In this document: positions 1-11,812 of the stretch, piece by piece | Numbering within the stretch: the first letter of the stretch is position 1 | Layout: each line of letters opens with the position of its first letter | Source: Hevea brasiliensis | Lineage: Eukaryota > Streptophyta > Magnoliopsida > Malpighiales > Euphorbiaceae | Assembly (NCBI RefSeq): GCF_030052815.1 | Contig: NC_079503.1 | Coordinates: 44,310,735-44,374,734, forward strand | DNA length: 64,000 nt | Direction of reading: 5' to 3' | Program-made: the position numbers and the translations under genes | The notes under the pieces: model-generated | The model's database searches: none | Told to the model about the DNA's origin: nothing | The model's input: the letters and a program-made list of their open reading frames with translations, nothing else

Positions 1-1
1 T

Positions 2-1630
2 GTGCATAATATTCATCATATTGTCATACTTGGCACTCCATTCATAAATCTTATTACTCCTTATGCTGTTAATTATGATCATATTTCTGCTAAACTTAAA
101 GAAAAGAATATTGTTTTCCCTTTTATTGAAAAACCCCAAACTCATAACTTGCATATTATTAAAGCCTGCTCTGTTTATGAAAATCAACTCAACTATCTGA
201 TTTTGTCAAAAGAAATAGAACTTCAAAACCTAAGAAAAACTGTTTCAATCCAAAGGATTCAAAATCAACTTCAACATCCTATTTTAAAGAAAAGGATTTC
301 TCTTCTTCAACGACAAATAGAAAATACTGTTTGTTCTGATCTTCCGAATGCTTTTTGAGAAAGAAAACAACATGTTGTTGATCTCTCCTATGAAAATGAT
401 TTTTAAGAATCTCAAATTCCTACTAAAGCCCGACTAATTCAAATGAATAAAGAACTTGAAGACCACTGTAGAAACAAAATTAAAGATTTGCTTATTAACT
501 ATAAGCCTCTTAACAAAGCTTTGAAATGGATTCGTTACCCGATTCCAAACAAAAAAGATCTTCTTCAAAAACTTTTTGCTGCAAAAATCTTTTCAAAGTT
601 TGATATGAAATTAGGCTTTTGACAAATACAGATAGCCCCCAAAGATCATTACAAAACTGCTTTCACCGTCCCGTTTGGCCAATATGAATGGAATGTCATG
701 CCATTTGGTTTGAAAAATGCCCCATCTGAATTTCAACGCATCATGAATGACATTTTTAATCCATACTCTGCATTTTGCATTGTTTACATTGATGATGTCT
801 TAATCTTTTTGTCTTCCATTGAGCAACATTTCAAGCATCTAAGAACTTTTATCCTTGTTGCCAAAAGAAATGGATTAGCAGTTTTTAAGTCCAAAATTAG
901 TCTTTTCCAGACTAGGATTAGGTTCTTAGGACACTACATCTCCAATGGTACAATCTCACCAATAGAAAGATAACTTGCTTTCACTAATAAATTTCCTGAC
1001 AAAATTATTGAGAAAACTCAACTTCAAAGATGTCTAGGATGTTTAAACTATGTCTTAGATTTCTTTCCAAATTTAAATAGATTGCTTCAACCACTTCATG
1101 AAAGACTCAAAAAGAGCCCTAAGCCCTGGACACAGGAACACACTTCCCTTGTTCAGAAAATCAAAACCCAAATATAGCAAATTTCTTGCTTACATCTTGC
1201 TGATCCATTTGCTTTTAAAATTGTTGAAACTGATGCCTCTGATCTTGGATATGGAGGAATTCTAAAGCAACTTCAAAATAACAAAGAAGTTATAATTTAG
1301 TATGCTTCTGGACATTGGGATGAAACCCAGAAAAATTATTCCACTATTAAAAAAGAAATTTTATCTATAGTCATCTGCATTCATAAATTTCAAAGTGATT
1401 TGCTTAATCAAAAATTTTTGCTTCGAATTGACTGCAAATCTGCAAAAGAGGTTTTGAAAAAGGATGTTCAATACATTACTTCCAAACAAATCTTTGCTTG
1501 TTAGCAAGCTTTTTTAAGTATTTTTGACTTTGATATCGAATATATTAGAGGAGATATGAATTCTATCCCTGACTTCCTAACTCGTGAATTCTTGCAGACT
1601 CCTCACAATGATCCCAAGAAAGAAGACTAA
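2..1630 (+). pseudogene. Pararetroviral ORF1, 3' part: protease end, RT and RNase H (broken)
   Basis: One frame can be followed from the left edge to a TAA at 1628-1630. It begins in the aspartic protease with an ILGTPF-type motif about residue 10. The RT palm is seen around 690-800, including MPFGLKNAP and the catalytic YIDD at about 785-797. RNase H follows around 1200-1580, including a TDAS catalytic motif near 1231 and a C-terminal tract typical of caulimovirid RNase H. Movement-protein, capsid and the protease DTG parts would lie upstream, outside the window. Nonsense codons interrupt the frame at 356, about 403, 620, 971, 1177, 1298 and 1501, but no frameshift is needed to follow it. 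The product would copy the pregenomic RNA into DNA. It is clearly inactive. Confidence 0.85.
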
Positions 1631-3107
1631 AGAATCAATAAAAGAAAAAGCTTCAGCTTCTACCTCAAAGAAAACTTCACCCAAACCCCAAGCTTCCTTT
1701 CAATAACTTACGATAAGCCAACCTAAAATGACTTCCCAAAGCCCTATTATCTCATGGAATGCTTTATTCCAGAAAGAAATAGATCAATTTGACCAACCTT
1801 CAACTTCCCAAACTCCTCTAGAACAACTTTCTCCAAATGACTTGTAAGTTTGGCTTGCACGCCTCATTAATCACTCGCAACTTTGCCAGTCCCTCAAAGA
1901 TTCACTCCCAGAAGGACAACCCAAAAAACTTTTAACTCAAGCATGTTCTCAAGAAGCTAAGAGAGAGATTATTGTTCAAAATCAAAAAAACTCTCTCTCA
2001 AAAACAACTTTCTCAAACTGTTTCAACTCCTAAACTTGTTCCTTTAATGAATTTGACTTTAAAATCAAACGAACCAGTGGTTTCACAAAACTTTTCTCAA
2101 AACTCTGGTTCAACATTTAACTAGATTTTAAAGGATTCTTATCAAAGTATTTTAACTATTGAGGATGGATTTTATGATTCTAACCCTCGTTTATGTGCAG
2201 CTAAGTTCTTTTATTCTTAGCACTACAAGCCGTGGGATAAGTCTAAAGATCCAACTTACTACCAAAGTATCTTGATTGAAACTAGGTCAGTCAAAATTAA
2301 ACACTTCTTAGAAAACTCCCCTGTCTCAAACTATTCCATCTGCACTATACTCAAAGTTATTCACCCTGCCAATTGGGGATAAGACTTATCTGCTCCAAAG
2401 AAATTTCAAGCTAAATTTGGCCAAAGCCTCCCTTCTACTATAACTTTCACATACTAGGATTACCACCAAGCTTGGATAAATGCTTTCCTAATCCAAAACC
2501 CCAGCAACTGTCACACTTGGCTATTTTTCTTCCAGACCGTCTCCAAATTTCACTTTCCCAGATGGTTCGCCCAATGGTGGAACTGGATGGGAGCCATCCC
2601 TAAAATATTTCCCTTTGGAATCAATCAAGGGTATACAATTTTCAAGGCTCGCTATAAGCCTACAACTGAAAAAGACATATTTCATCCCCTCATACTATTT
2701 GCTTCAAAGTTCTTTATGCCATGAGTTCTTTCATGGGACTATGGTTACAAAACTGATTAACTTCTCCAAGGGCCTGTTCTAATTCGCAAGTTCAAAATTA
2801 GATGGTGGTCCAATTTCAAAAACATTAAAAGGCCTCCTTAGAAGTTGCGGAACAATGGCTACTCAAACAGCCTAAGGAACAAAGATAACTTCCTTCAACT
2901 TCTGCCCAAAACCCTATGACCTTTTTGCCCTAAACCCAGGCCAAGTCTGAAGAAGAATATTTTACTATCATGCAACAACTGCTGAGTAACAGGTCCTCCA
3001 CTTCAAAAACTCCAAGCCAAGCTAGCTCATCTTCTGATGTCATCAGTCTTGATAATGATAACGAGAATGACTGCTTTGGAATATTATCTGCCTTAAAGCA
3101 TCAATAA
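1608..3107 (+). pseudogene. Pararetroviral ORF2, function unknown (broken)
   Basis: An ATG at 1608 lies in a different frame from ORF1 and overlaps its last 23 bases, as expected for the second cistron of florendovirus-type genomes. The encoded protein starts Lys/Ser/Thr-rich. A central tryptophan- and aromatic-rich block lies at about 2440-2640 (for example HTWLFFF and FAQWWNW). An acidic and serine-rich tail ends near a TAA at 3105-3107. There are many in-frame TAG/TAA codons, and at least one frameshift is needed between the start and the tryptophan-rich block. I do not know a biochemical role for this ORF in the family. The boundary at the 3' end is approximate. Confidence 0.6.
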
Positions 3108-3292
3108 CTTTTCACATGCCTACAGTTCAAAGCCAACTTTTTAGGCTATCATCAAGACAACTTTGGTCATCACATGGTTACAGGAACTCCACTTGTAACA
3201 ACTTTCGGCATTTTTCACTCCACTTATATATCTTTTTAACTTTCACATGTCTAATAGTAACTTATAATCATTGTAAACCTCTTTCCTTCATC

Positions 3293-3301
3293 TATAAAAG
3301 G
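3293..3301 (+). promoter_or_regulatory. TATA box of the pararetroviral pregenomic promoter
   Basis: TATAAAAGG is followed by a purine-rich GAAGAGGCTC, in the intergenic region between the end of ORF2 and the next ORF1 start. Caulimovirid full-length transcript promoters have a TATA box in just this place, often followed by GGAAG. A canonical AATAAA lies about 100 bases downstream, which fits the terminally redundant transcript of this family. Confidence 0.6.
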
Positions 3302-3397
3302 AAGAGGCTCTCTACTTCATTTTTCAAAAGTTTTACTTTCGAATACTTCTCCCTTTCCCTATTCTATCTCCTTGTAAGTGTCCAGTATCAAAACTTC

Positions 3398-3403
3398 AAT
3401 AAA
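3398..3403 (+). terminator. Poly(A) signal of the pararetroviral transcript
   Basis: AATAAA lies about 105 bases downstream of the TATA box at 3293. In caulimovirids the signal sits just downstream of the transcription start, so the transcript is read through once and ended on the second pass. A splice-donor-like TTGTAAGTG lies just upstream at about 3372. Confidence 0.45.
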
Positions 3404-3432
3404 ATCATCTTCTTACAATCTTTATCTATTTT

Positions 3433-3551
3433 ATCCTTTATATCTATATCTGCGGCTGATTCTACCGCCCATATTTTATGCTTTTACTACTTGTTGCTTT
3501 AATCCTTTATATCTATATCTGTGGCTAGTTCTACCACCCATCATTTATGCT
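3433..3551 (+). repeat. Tandem duplication in the viral leader, 69-bp period
   Basis: Two imperfect copies, about 50 bases each, begin at 3433 and 3502. Each reads ATCCTTTATATCTATATCTG and then a GGCT..TTCTACC..CCCAT block. The period of 69 bases is a multiple of three. The duplication lies between the TATA box and the movement-protein start. Confidence 0.6.
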
Positions 3552-3709
3552 ATTATTCCTTACCAAAACTGATTATACCATCAAAACTGAGGAAAGAGAT
3601 ATTCCAATCACAAAACCTATTGAGATCATCAAGCTTTTAACTTCTGCTTCTTTAAATAAACACAAAGCCAAAGGTTACAACTATGTCCATATAGGGTTAG
3701 TTCAGGTAG

Positions 3710-3711
<2 letters not shown>
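3547..3711 (+). pseudogene. Movement-protein N-terminus of the next pararetroviral unit (truncated)
   Basis: An ORF starting at ATG 3547 encodes about 55 residues. It contains a Lys-rich LLTSASLNKHKAKG stretch and then YNYVHIGLVQVG. The latter closely resembles the conserved start of the 30K-type movement domain of caulimovirids. Reading ends in the TA dinucleotide tract at 3712, so only the first fragment remains. Finding the ORF1 start downstream of ORF2 and the promoter shows that the insert comes from a circular or concatemeric viral DNA. Such proteins enlarge plasmodesmata; this remnant cannot function. Confidence 0.65.

Positions 3712-3745
<34 letters not shown>
3712..3745 (+). repeat. 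(TA)n microsatellite at the viral junction
   Basis: About 16-17 TA units lie directly against the truncated movement-protein sequence and mark the junction with AT-rich host DNA. Confidence 0.9.
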
Positions 3746-3748
<3 letters not shown>

Positions 3749-3767
3749 AAAAAAAAATAACTCACTG

Positions 3768-4265
3768 TGTTGAAAATTAATTAACATTATAAATAAAAAC
3801 AAGACTTTTTAAATAAAAATATCAATTTTGTATTTATATAAAAATGTGATTTTATGAAGTTTCCGTTTGTTTCACGAAAAATATTTTCCTAAAAATTATT
3901 TTTCTTATTTTCTAGCGTTTAGACTACTCAAGAAAATTAGTTAACTAAAAATATTTTTTCGATCAAAACAGAAAACTAAATCATTTTTAAGAAAAATGAC
4001 TTTTTTTTTAAAGAGAAAGTTATTTTTTATTTTTTAAATTTTGATAATTTTATTAAAATATAAAAATCACTTATATATATATATATAATAGACATATACC
4101 ATTAATTTAATATTCCGACTAAATAATAAAAAATATTTTCTTTAAAAAATATTTTCTGTATATAAGACAAACCGAGGCTCAATTACAATGGTAATAATTC
4201 TATGTTTAATGTGATTCTTAATTATTTTGTTTCTGTTCAATTCAGCTCCCAAAATTATTTTTTTC
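3768..4265 (+). repeat. Dispersed AT-rich repeat, copy A (MITE-like core)
   Basis: This 500-base stretch recurs in direct orientation at 40506-41025 with substitutions, small indels and a different TA/TG tract. Inside it, about 3864-4176 begins with GTTTGTTTCACGAAAAATA and ends with the rough reverse complement, which suggests terminal inverted repeats of a small non-autonomous DNA element. The similarity extends beyond that core on both sides (for example TCTATGTTTAATGTGATTCT near 4200). The duplicated unit is therefore larger than the putative MITE. There is no coding capacity. Confidence 0.6.
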
Positions 4266-4796
4266 AACTTTTTTTATTAATTAAGAGAATATCGTTATTC
4301 ATGCATGTTTTGTCGCATTCTTATTATTGACTTTATCATTTTAAATTTGAAGAGAATTTTTTAATATTTTAAATGCTTAAAATATAAATATTAATATTTT
4401 ATTGATTTATAGATCCTATATATTTGGTTATTAATTTAAAAAAAAAATGTTATTGACACACTTCATATTATAGATGACAAGGATCTAATAATGAAAAATT
4501 TTAATTATTTGTATACCTTTTTAATATTAACACGATCCTTAATTTTTTTATATTTATTTCGATTTTATCAATTAAATAATCAATGAGTGAAAATATGAAA
4601 TCACTAACATTCTTGCTAATTAATAAGTTCCATATTTCTCTTTTAATGAAATACAAAATTTGCTAAAATTAATGAAATTATTTAAAAAATTATTGAAGAA
4701 ATTAATAAAATTAAAAAGATTATTAAAATTATAATGAGTGAAAAGATTTGAATTATTTTTATCATTCGATAATTTTAATTATTTTAATTAAATTTA
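4266..4796. other. AT-rich intergenic DNA, nothing recognised
   Basis: Very AT-rich sequence between the dispersed repeat and the 3' end of the LINE. No ORF, RNA gene or known repeat is seen. Confidence 0.5.
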
Positions 4797-5713
4797 TTTA
4801 ACTCAACTAAGCCTTTATCCTAAAAATATTGGGGTCGGCTATATAGATTCTCTTTCTCAACTGTAAACGATTTTGGGTTAAATCTTCGGAAATGTGTAAT
4901 GCTTTTAGGTCATATTGTATTACTCTCCTCCAAGTCAGTTTAGGTCTACCCTTTCTTTTCTTTCTATCTTCTAACCCAATGTGCTCTACTTATCTAACTG
5001 GAGCCTTCGTATGTCTATGCTTCACATGGCCAAACCATCTCAATCTCTCTTCTTTCAACTTATTCTCAATTGGCACCACTCCTACCTTTCTCTAATACTC
5101 TCATTACGGACTTTATCTAGTCTAGTATAGCCACTCATCCACCTTAACATTCTCATCTCTGCAACTCTCATCTTAGGCACATATGGCTCTTTCATTGCTC
5201 AACACTCACTACCATATAATATGGTCAATCGTATGGCTATATGGTAAAAACTTATTGAAAATCTTGCGATCACATAAAACTCTCATGGCATGTCTCTACT
5301 TCAACCATCCAGCTTTAATCCTATGACTAACATCCTCCTCACATCGCCCATCTACTTGAAGGATTGAGCCGAGATATTTAAAGTGATTACTTTGGGGCAA
5401 TACCACTCTATCCAAACTAACTCCTTCCCTATCACCAGTTCGGCCTTCACTAAACTTGTAATGCATATATTCTATCTTCGTTCTACTTATCTTAAAGCCC
5501 TTTGACTTTAGAGTACTTCTCCAAAGCTCTAGTTTTCTATTAACTCATTCTCGTGTTTTATCTATTAGAATTATATCATTTGCAAACATCATGCACCAAG
5601 GGATACTCTCTTGTATATGTTTCGTTAATTCATTTAGAACTAATGTAAAAAGGTAAGTGCTCACAGCTGAACCTTGGTGTAATCTAACTGAGATAGGAAA
5701 ATCTCTTGTGTTC
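4797..5713 (-). pseudogene. RTE-type LINE: C-terminal reverse transcriptase and 3' end
   Basis: The minus strand encodes the RT palm and thumb of a plant RTE LINE. Just inside the right end is a FPISVRLHQGSA-like motif, then ELTKHIQE, then a degenerate catalytic box (FANDIIL, with the first Asp of the usual FADD replaced by Asn) near 5580-5600. The 3' end at about 4800-4860 has the family's typical TTGGGGTCGGCTATA sequence (here on the plus strand). The fragment stops exactly at the solo LTR E1. The coding sequence resumes at 34135, where the next residues upstream (GGDIE) are found, so the two pieces were once adjacent. Several stops make it non-functional. Confidence 0.8.
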
Positions 5714-6566
5714 TGTCACACCTTACTACTCTATAAGATGCGACATGATCCCGTAATATACCTAAAAAATTATTGAACTTCGCCTACCGATAATCTATTA
5801 AATATACTATAAGGGATTTTGGCAAAACAATTTTACTCTTAAGTTAAATTATTGCAAAAGTATGGACACATTAGTTGAAAAATTAATTAGATGTTCTATA
5901 ATTCAGAGAAATTATTTTATGTTATTTTATAGAAAATTCGCGTGGTTATGGCTGAAATTTTATTAAATCATAATTTTAAAACCTGTTAAATTCACCTGTG
6001 GCAATTATATAACATAATTAAAAAATCATCATTCAAAAATTTTCTTTCTTTCATTCACAAACCAAAAAGTACAAGGCTTTTATATTTACAATACAAGAAA
6101 CATTTGATTACAAATTGACATCAATTGAAATTTAGGAAATTGGCATTATAAAATTTACAAACGATCAACCTCAAAAGAAATAATATTACAATAATTTACC
6201 TTTGATTTAAGTCCCAAAAATAATATTACAAAGTTTCTGTACAACTGCTCAAATATAATTACATACAAATAGCTACATGATTACATCAAAACCTATTGTA
6301 CAAGGGTATAATTATGATGTACCTGAAAATAGTCCCAGCGTGACTTCAAGTCATAGCTTCAAGTAGTCTCGCTCAGCTGCTCTACCCCTTCTTTCACCTG
6401 CGATAGCACACAAAGTTATCGCTGAGCGGTGAACTCAGTGGTGCATAACTAATAATTTAAAACTCAATATAAAATATGCTTTATCAAATCATAGCAAGGA
6501 ATTTGAAAGGTTTAAATTTTCCATGATTTATAAAACTAATGTTAACATTTTTAATTATACAAAATC
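5714..6566 (-). repeat. Solo LTR E1, 3' part (left segment)
   Basis: Starts on the plus strand with TGTCACACC, the reverse complement of the LTR end used by several elements here (GGTGTGACA). It breaks the LINE coding sequence at 5713 and is interrupted by E2 at 6567. The remaining parts of the same LTR are 15781-15847 and 30977-34134, giving about 4.07 kb in all. The left target-site copy is TGTTC (5709-5713). The conserved LTR hairpin (CTGAG/CTCAG) is at 6422-6438. Confidence 0.75.
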
Positions 6567-9500
6567 TATAACACCCCTCACTCGACTATAGTATAGCTAA
6601 GCGAACTGTGCTACATTCGGTGCCAGAGCACCCTATCTTATCTTACTTTATTCCTTTAATAATTTGATCTCGTTATATTTTAATATCAATTATTTTTCTA
6701 CAGAGAAACCAGCAGAGTTTCCCCTATTTTATAATTAGTTGACGTATTTTACTATTCACCTGCTTGAAATTTTCAATAATATTTTACAATAAAAATATTA
6801 TTCATGCTCATCATATTCATCTCACATTCAATTCTTGTAATTCACATACTCATTTGTACCAATCTATTCATACTCAATTCATATATAAACATTTTCAAAT
6901 TACATAAGCAAAATTTTCAAATTTCCTTAATTTAAATAAATTACAAAAATAATTACATAATTTCATAATTTACATGATTGATAAATTAATTACAGTTCCA
7001 TAATTTATATTTCAACATACAATTCATAGTTTAAATTACAAATAATAACTAATTATAATGTACAAAATACATAATATGATCTATATGGGCCCTATCTACA
7101 TGCATTGCTGAGGAGGTGACAACGTTATACACTTCTGACACTTCCGTAGATCTGGACTCTAAATTCTCCAGTCTAATGTCCACTGGTTTTTATCTTCAGT
7201 ACCTACGTGAGGAAACAAATCGATTGCGCTAAGCATTGTTGCTTAGTGGTGCAATAATATGATAAAAAATAATGTATACAAATAAAAATAATTGGAACAT
7301 ATTTTCTATATTCAAGAATTTTACTAGGTTCATATGAAATTTGCTATACAGTACATTCTTTTTTTGTCATTTATGTATTATATTTTTTTTTTTGTCATTT
7401 ATGTTGCTCTCTAGAATCACTTCTTTCATAAGTTTACAATAATCATTTATATAATATACAAATAAATCTAAAATTTATACTTATACTTATATTCTTCTGA
7501 AAATCACATTTGTAATGTTATTTAAGTTATAATTCTTCTACTAGTCTTTTTATCACATCCTTGATGCTTTCTAAGTTGTTTACAATCATTTCGTAATATT
7601 TAAAATTTTTTAGAACTAATTTAATTTATTTCAGATCATTCTAAGGAACAAATTTTTAGAGCTAATCTAATTTATTTCGGAACTTCTTCTCATTTATTTA
7701 CTTTCTAGCATTTTTAATTGCTAATATTCATAACTTATTTTAATAAATTAGACTGTCCAAGTAACCTACGATAGGCTAACTAAACTGGATAACAGGTCGT
7801 TGACACTAGACACCGCGGTGCCTCAGGCCGTTATACCATGGGACGCAGAACATCAACCACGTATGCAGTCAGTATGGCTAAAAAGCTATGATAACACATA
7901 ATCGGGCATAAAAGCCATGAATGTTGGCATAAAGCCATGAATATGGGCATAAAGCCATGAATACAGGCATAAAGCCTTTCGCAGTACTGCTAAATAATAC
8001 CCTATTGGCATGCCAAATTATCTAATCTGACACACATGTCTAGGCAATACAAAGGCACATAATATCATTAAATATTAATATATTGTGTTTTATGACTTCA
8101 TTATTCCATGAAAAATTTCATAATTTCATGAAAAATTTCATAATTTATACATTCATCATAATATTCATACATTCCTTACATCATTCATATTGATCACAAT
8201 TCACATTCAAAACATCTTTCCTTTCTCTCTTGATTGGAACCTAAATCCCAAATGACACTTTTATCACATTTATTCATTCAACAATCTATTGATGTAAACT
8301 ACATTCTATACTTCAAATTATATTGCTAATATATTATGAACTCCATTGGTGTTGGGAGTATAATTCTCAACAATCCATCTAGGTTAATTTCATTTCATAT
8401 TCAAGTGGTATCACTCATGTTTTATTAGACCTACTAGTAATGGGAATACAAATCTTAATTATATATTCACATAACTTAAATGTTCATTAAATCATTTAGG
8501 TATATTACTATTTCTATTCCAAGTAATCTATGAATATTTCATGGATTCCAAATTTCATATCTTAATTTCCTCTACCAATTTAGTTCTTACACTTTGTGTC
8601 TTTGTACTACTATTCACATTACTATTCACTCAAATTGTTGACTTTTTAATACATAATAAATTTATTGAACCTAAGTTCTCTAAGATACCACATTTTGCAT
8701 TTTATTTTTGTTAGTATTGATTTCGAATACCATTTCAAAGCTTATCTCATGTTATTCAAAATTTTCAAATTTTATACCCTAGGTTTACTGTTCCATTGGT
8801 CATTTGTACAGTAGGAATTTGATAAAATTGTCTTCATGAAAGTTGTTCCTTATTATGTCTAGTTACATTTATTTTTTTGAATCACTCCATTTAGAGTTTT
8901 GTAGCTCAAGTTATGGTCATTTTACCATAACTGGCTGGATTGACCTGTACCCAGAATTTCTGGGCAATTTGGTTTTGCCAGATTTGGTAACCTAAGTTTG
9001 GTTGTCAATTTGACTAGGTTATGGTTAGAATTTGGATTTTTGTTCTTCATGAAAGTTGTAGGGCTATATCTCAGCTTTCTGCTGGTAAAATTTAAGATCA
9101 ATTGAACTTTTCTACACTGCGTTATGATCATTTGAACAAATACTATTCATTTGGTTATTTTCCAGGAATAGCATGTTGGTCACTCGGATTAGGGTAATTT
9201 TTAGGTTAACTTAGTTTGGTTTTCTGGGCAGGGTTTCTTCACTAAAGTTGTACCATTATGTGTCTAATTTCATGTCCAATTGGCCTTGTACCAATTGAAC
9301 CTATACAACTCCATTTATATCTCAAAAAATACATTGGACTCTAAGGTCCGAATTTCCTGCATAAGAATCAACACTCCCAAATTCAATTCTCTCAACTCCA
9401 CAAACTTGATTTGACATATTTGGCACTTTTAATGGTCATTAAATCATCTCAACATCATCAAATTCTAAGCAATAATACAAAGCCTAGGTTAGGTCAAAAC

Positions 9501-10619
9501 CCTAACTTATAATTTCAATCTCAATCATACATCCATGCAATTTGATTTCTAATGCCTTAAACTTCATTAATCAACTTTACTAACTAAAACAAAATCATCA
9601 AAACCATCAAATTCATTTACTTCCTAGGGCTGCCACAAATTGAAACTTCAACATGTTCCAAGTTTTCTTTTCTTTTCATGCCATTTGAACTTAATCAAGC
9701 ATGCTTTTCATGCTTAGGAAAGATAAAGGGTATGGTTAGTGCACTAACCACTTTAACCACTCTCTTGGCTTGTTGAAACCTTAGAATTTTTTTCACTTTC
9801 TTCAAATTTCTTGGTAGCCAAACACTTCTTCTTGGTGTGGGTGTAATTTTTAGTGAAGGTGGTAAGGGCTTTTAGTGTGAGAAAAACATGGAAATTAAAG
9901 CTTTTAAGAACCAAAAATGGAGGAGAGTTTTTTATTTTTGGTTAAAGATTCGGCACACTTTTGAGAAATGAGGAAGATGAATGAATTTTTGGTTTATTTC
10001 CTTTTTTTTTTTTGTCTTTTTATATGTGCTTGTCAAACTATGATTGGTGGATAGGTTTTTGATGACATCATATGATGTCGTAATTAGGTATTTTCTTTCA
10101 TTTTCTTTTCTTCTTTTCTCTACTCATTTTCAATTCAATTTTTAGCAATATTTATTCATATTTTAGATCATAATAATTATTTACTTAACTGGACAAGTTG
10201 GCCAAAAATCATCTCTGAAGACGAAATGACCAAAATGCCCTCCGTTTGGCTTAACAAACTAAAATTGTCTGTACCGATTAAAAATTTTTCTAAGCATTTT
10301 CTTGGCATTCTAATGCCATAGAAACCTCAATGACTCTTCTCTAGAATCCCAAAAATTATTTCATGAATTTTCTCCTGGGTTTAGGGCTTCTAGTTGTGAA
10401 AACCGCAACTTCCCACTAGGTTATCCATCGCTAGGGCACCGGCTCATTTAACCTGATTGTATTTTATTTTTTAAATTTTTCTTAAATTTTTCTTATTAAT
10501 ATTTGAGTTATTTATGACTCCTCACTCTAGTCTAAATATTTTCCAGGCGTTCTAGCTGTCTGGACTGACACCAGTCACTGGAACAGTAGAAACAGAATTG
10601 CTACAGTGAGGGTGTTACA
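6567..10619 (-). repeat. E2 3' LTR (about 4.05 kb)
   Basis: On the plus strand it starts TATAACACCCCTCACTCG (the TG/CA end mutated to TA) and ends GGGTGTTACA. The minus-strand start TGTAACACCCTCACTG follows a purine-rich AGAAGGGAAGAAT. The LTR hairpin CTAAGCA/TGCTTAG is at 7229-7246. Four copies of a GGCATAAAGCCATGAAT unit lie at 7903-7977. Minus-strand short ORFs in it (for example 8922-9131) are not conserved in the other LTR. Confidence 0.8.
7903..7977 (+). repeat. Minisatellite in E2 3' LTR (about 21-bp unit, four copies)
   Basis: Units of the form GGCATAAAGCCATGAATNN are repeated. The sister LTR has only two copies at 13121-13152, so copy number changed after insertion or during copying. 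Confidence 0.8.
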
Positions 10620-10858
10620 ATTCTTCCCTTCTAACAAAAATTTCATCCTCAAAATTTATTAGGTGTAGGTATCTGAGATAATTCCTTTACCTTTCTATTG
10701 CTCCCTCTATCTACTTCTTTTATATATATGGTACTATTTAGTCTTTTCGAATCTATCATTATACACTTAGGCATATCATAAAGGAAGAATAATTTACCTT
10801 AAACTCACATTTGGGGCTTCTTGCTCCTCTCCGACTTGGGTGACATTTGGAAGTGGTG

Positions 10859-11671
10859 TTACTTTGTACTTGGTCCTTCCATGACCTCTGTCTGGGTCTG
10901 TGGTAAATTCCTCTTAGGACAATCTTTTAGATAATGGTTTATAGCCCCACATCTATAACAGGCTCTAGTCAATCCCCTATATTCACCTTTATGCCACTTG
11001 TTATAATGGCCACATTTTCTTGCTAGTCCTAGCGCACTCACCACTAGTGTTTTTGGTTAATCTCTTTTGGGTATAAGCCTGGGTCTAGATCTCCTACTTT
11101 GATTAGATGTCTGACTTAACTGTTCTCTCGGCCTCTTATTACTAGACTATCCAAATTTCCTCTTTTGCTGATCACCACTCCTCTTCTGTTCCTCTTCATG
11201 AACACAACTAATATATTTCTTTCTGAACTCTATTAGAAAGAATTTCAAAGTTACGTTGGCTGGTGGTACTACTTTGGTTACAACATCCCACCACCGATAA
11301 GCAGCTTCTTATAACAATGAAACTACAAACTCCAAACTCTGTTCTGGTGTGCAATGAAGCTGCTGCAGGACTCTTTCAATCCTTTCTAACCAATACTCAG
11401 CCACTGAAGAATCGTCTTCCTTTCTACCATTGAAATCTACAACTACATAATTCCTAATTTTTCCTAGAGGTGATTTTCGCTGAGGCATTGGTGGAATAAT
11501 CTCAGTCATCTGTCGAAAGAATTCAGTCATTTGCTCAAACAAGGCCTGTTGGGGTTGTACAGGCACCTTTTGCACTAGTGGAGCAGGATCTCCCTGATTT
11601 CCAATATCACTCCCAGTCGGGATATGGCTTAATACTTCTTCTTCTACTGCCCTCTACGATTCTGAGTCCAT
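10859..11671 (-). pseudogene. E2 gag (broken), with CCHC zinc knuckle
   Basis: The minus-strand ATG at 11671 opens a Tekay-type gag reading MDSES, with a stop at codon 6. A capsid region follows at 11575-11309 that contains FRQMTE, AEYWLERIERV and LHCTPEQSLE motifs. The WW.. and downstream capsid helices are shortened. The nucleocapsid knuckle CYRCGAINHYLKDC lies near 10900-10950. Gag normally packages element RNA into virus-like particles. Here it is interrupted by stops and internally deleted, and what follows is the tail of the element rather than protease. Confidence 0.75.
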
Positions 11672-11795
11672 ACCTTAACCTAAAATAACCAAGAAAACAA
11701 ATTTGCATTAGTATTACCTCGACTCATATGAATGCAATGCATGTTATGCACACTATCCCTTTCTATCTCTCTATGCCTAGGAATGCCTAAACGGT

Positions 11796-11807
11796 GCTTT
11801 GATACCA
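11796..11807 (-). other. E2 primer-binding site
   Basis: The minus strand reads TGGTATCAAAGC, one mismatch from the tRNA-iMet complement TGGTATCAGAGC. It lies five bases inside the 5' LTR. Confidence 0.8.
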
Positions 11808-11812
11808 ATAAA

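Larger units (their letters stand above)
1..3712 (+). mobile_element. Endogenous pararetrovirus fragment (Caulimoviridae, florendovirus-like)
   Basis: The segment runs in the order protease end, reverse transcriptase, RNase H, a second ORF, a promoter/leader region and the start of a movement-protein-like ORF. This is a circularly permuted arrangement: the 3' part of one genome unit leads into the 5' end of the next. A bicistronic layout with a large polyprotein ORF followed by a smaller ORF of unknown function is known from florendoviruses, which are old integrated plant caulimovirids. The left end is cut by the window edge and the right end by a (TA)n tract. All reading frames carry stops, so it is a fossil. 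The genus assignment rests on layout and remembered family traits and was not searched. Confidence 0.8.

Noticed and set aside
3712..3745. TATATA run as a promoter TATA box
   Set aside because: It is a simple dinucleotide repeat at an insertion junction. The true viral TATA box is upstream at 3293.
4797..5713. Separate LINE insertion unrelated to the one at 34-40 kb
   Set aside because: The coding sequence of the two pieces abuts at the ends of solo LTR E1, so a single interrupted LINE is simpler.
7903..7977. CRISPR-like array of short repeats
   Set aside because: Units are directly adjacent without unique spacers, and they lie in a plant LTR. It is a minisatellite.
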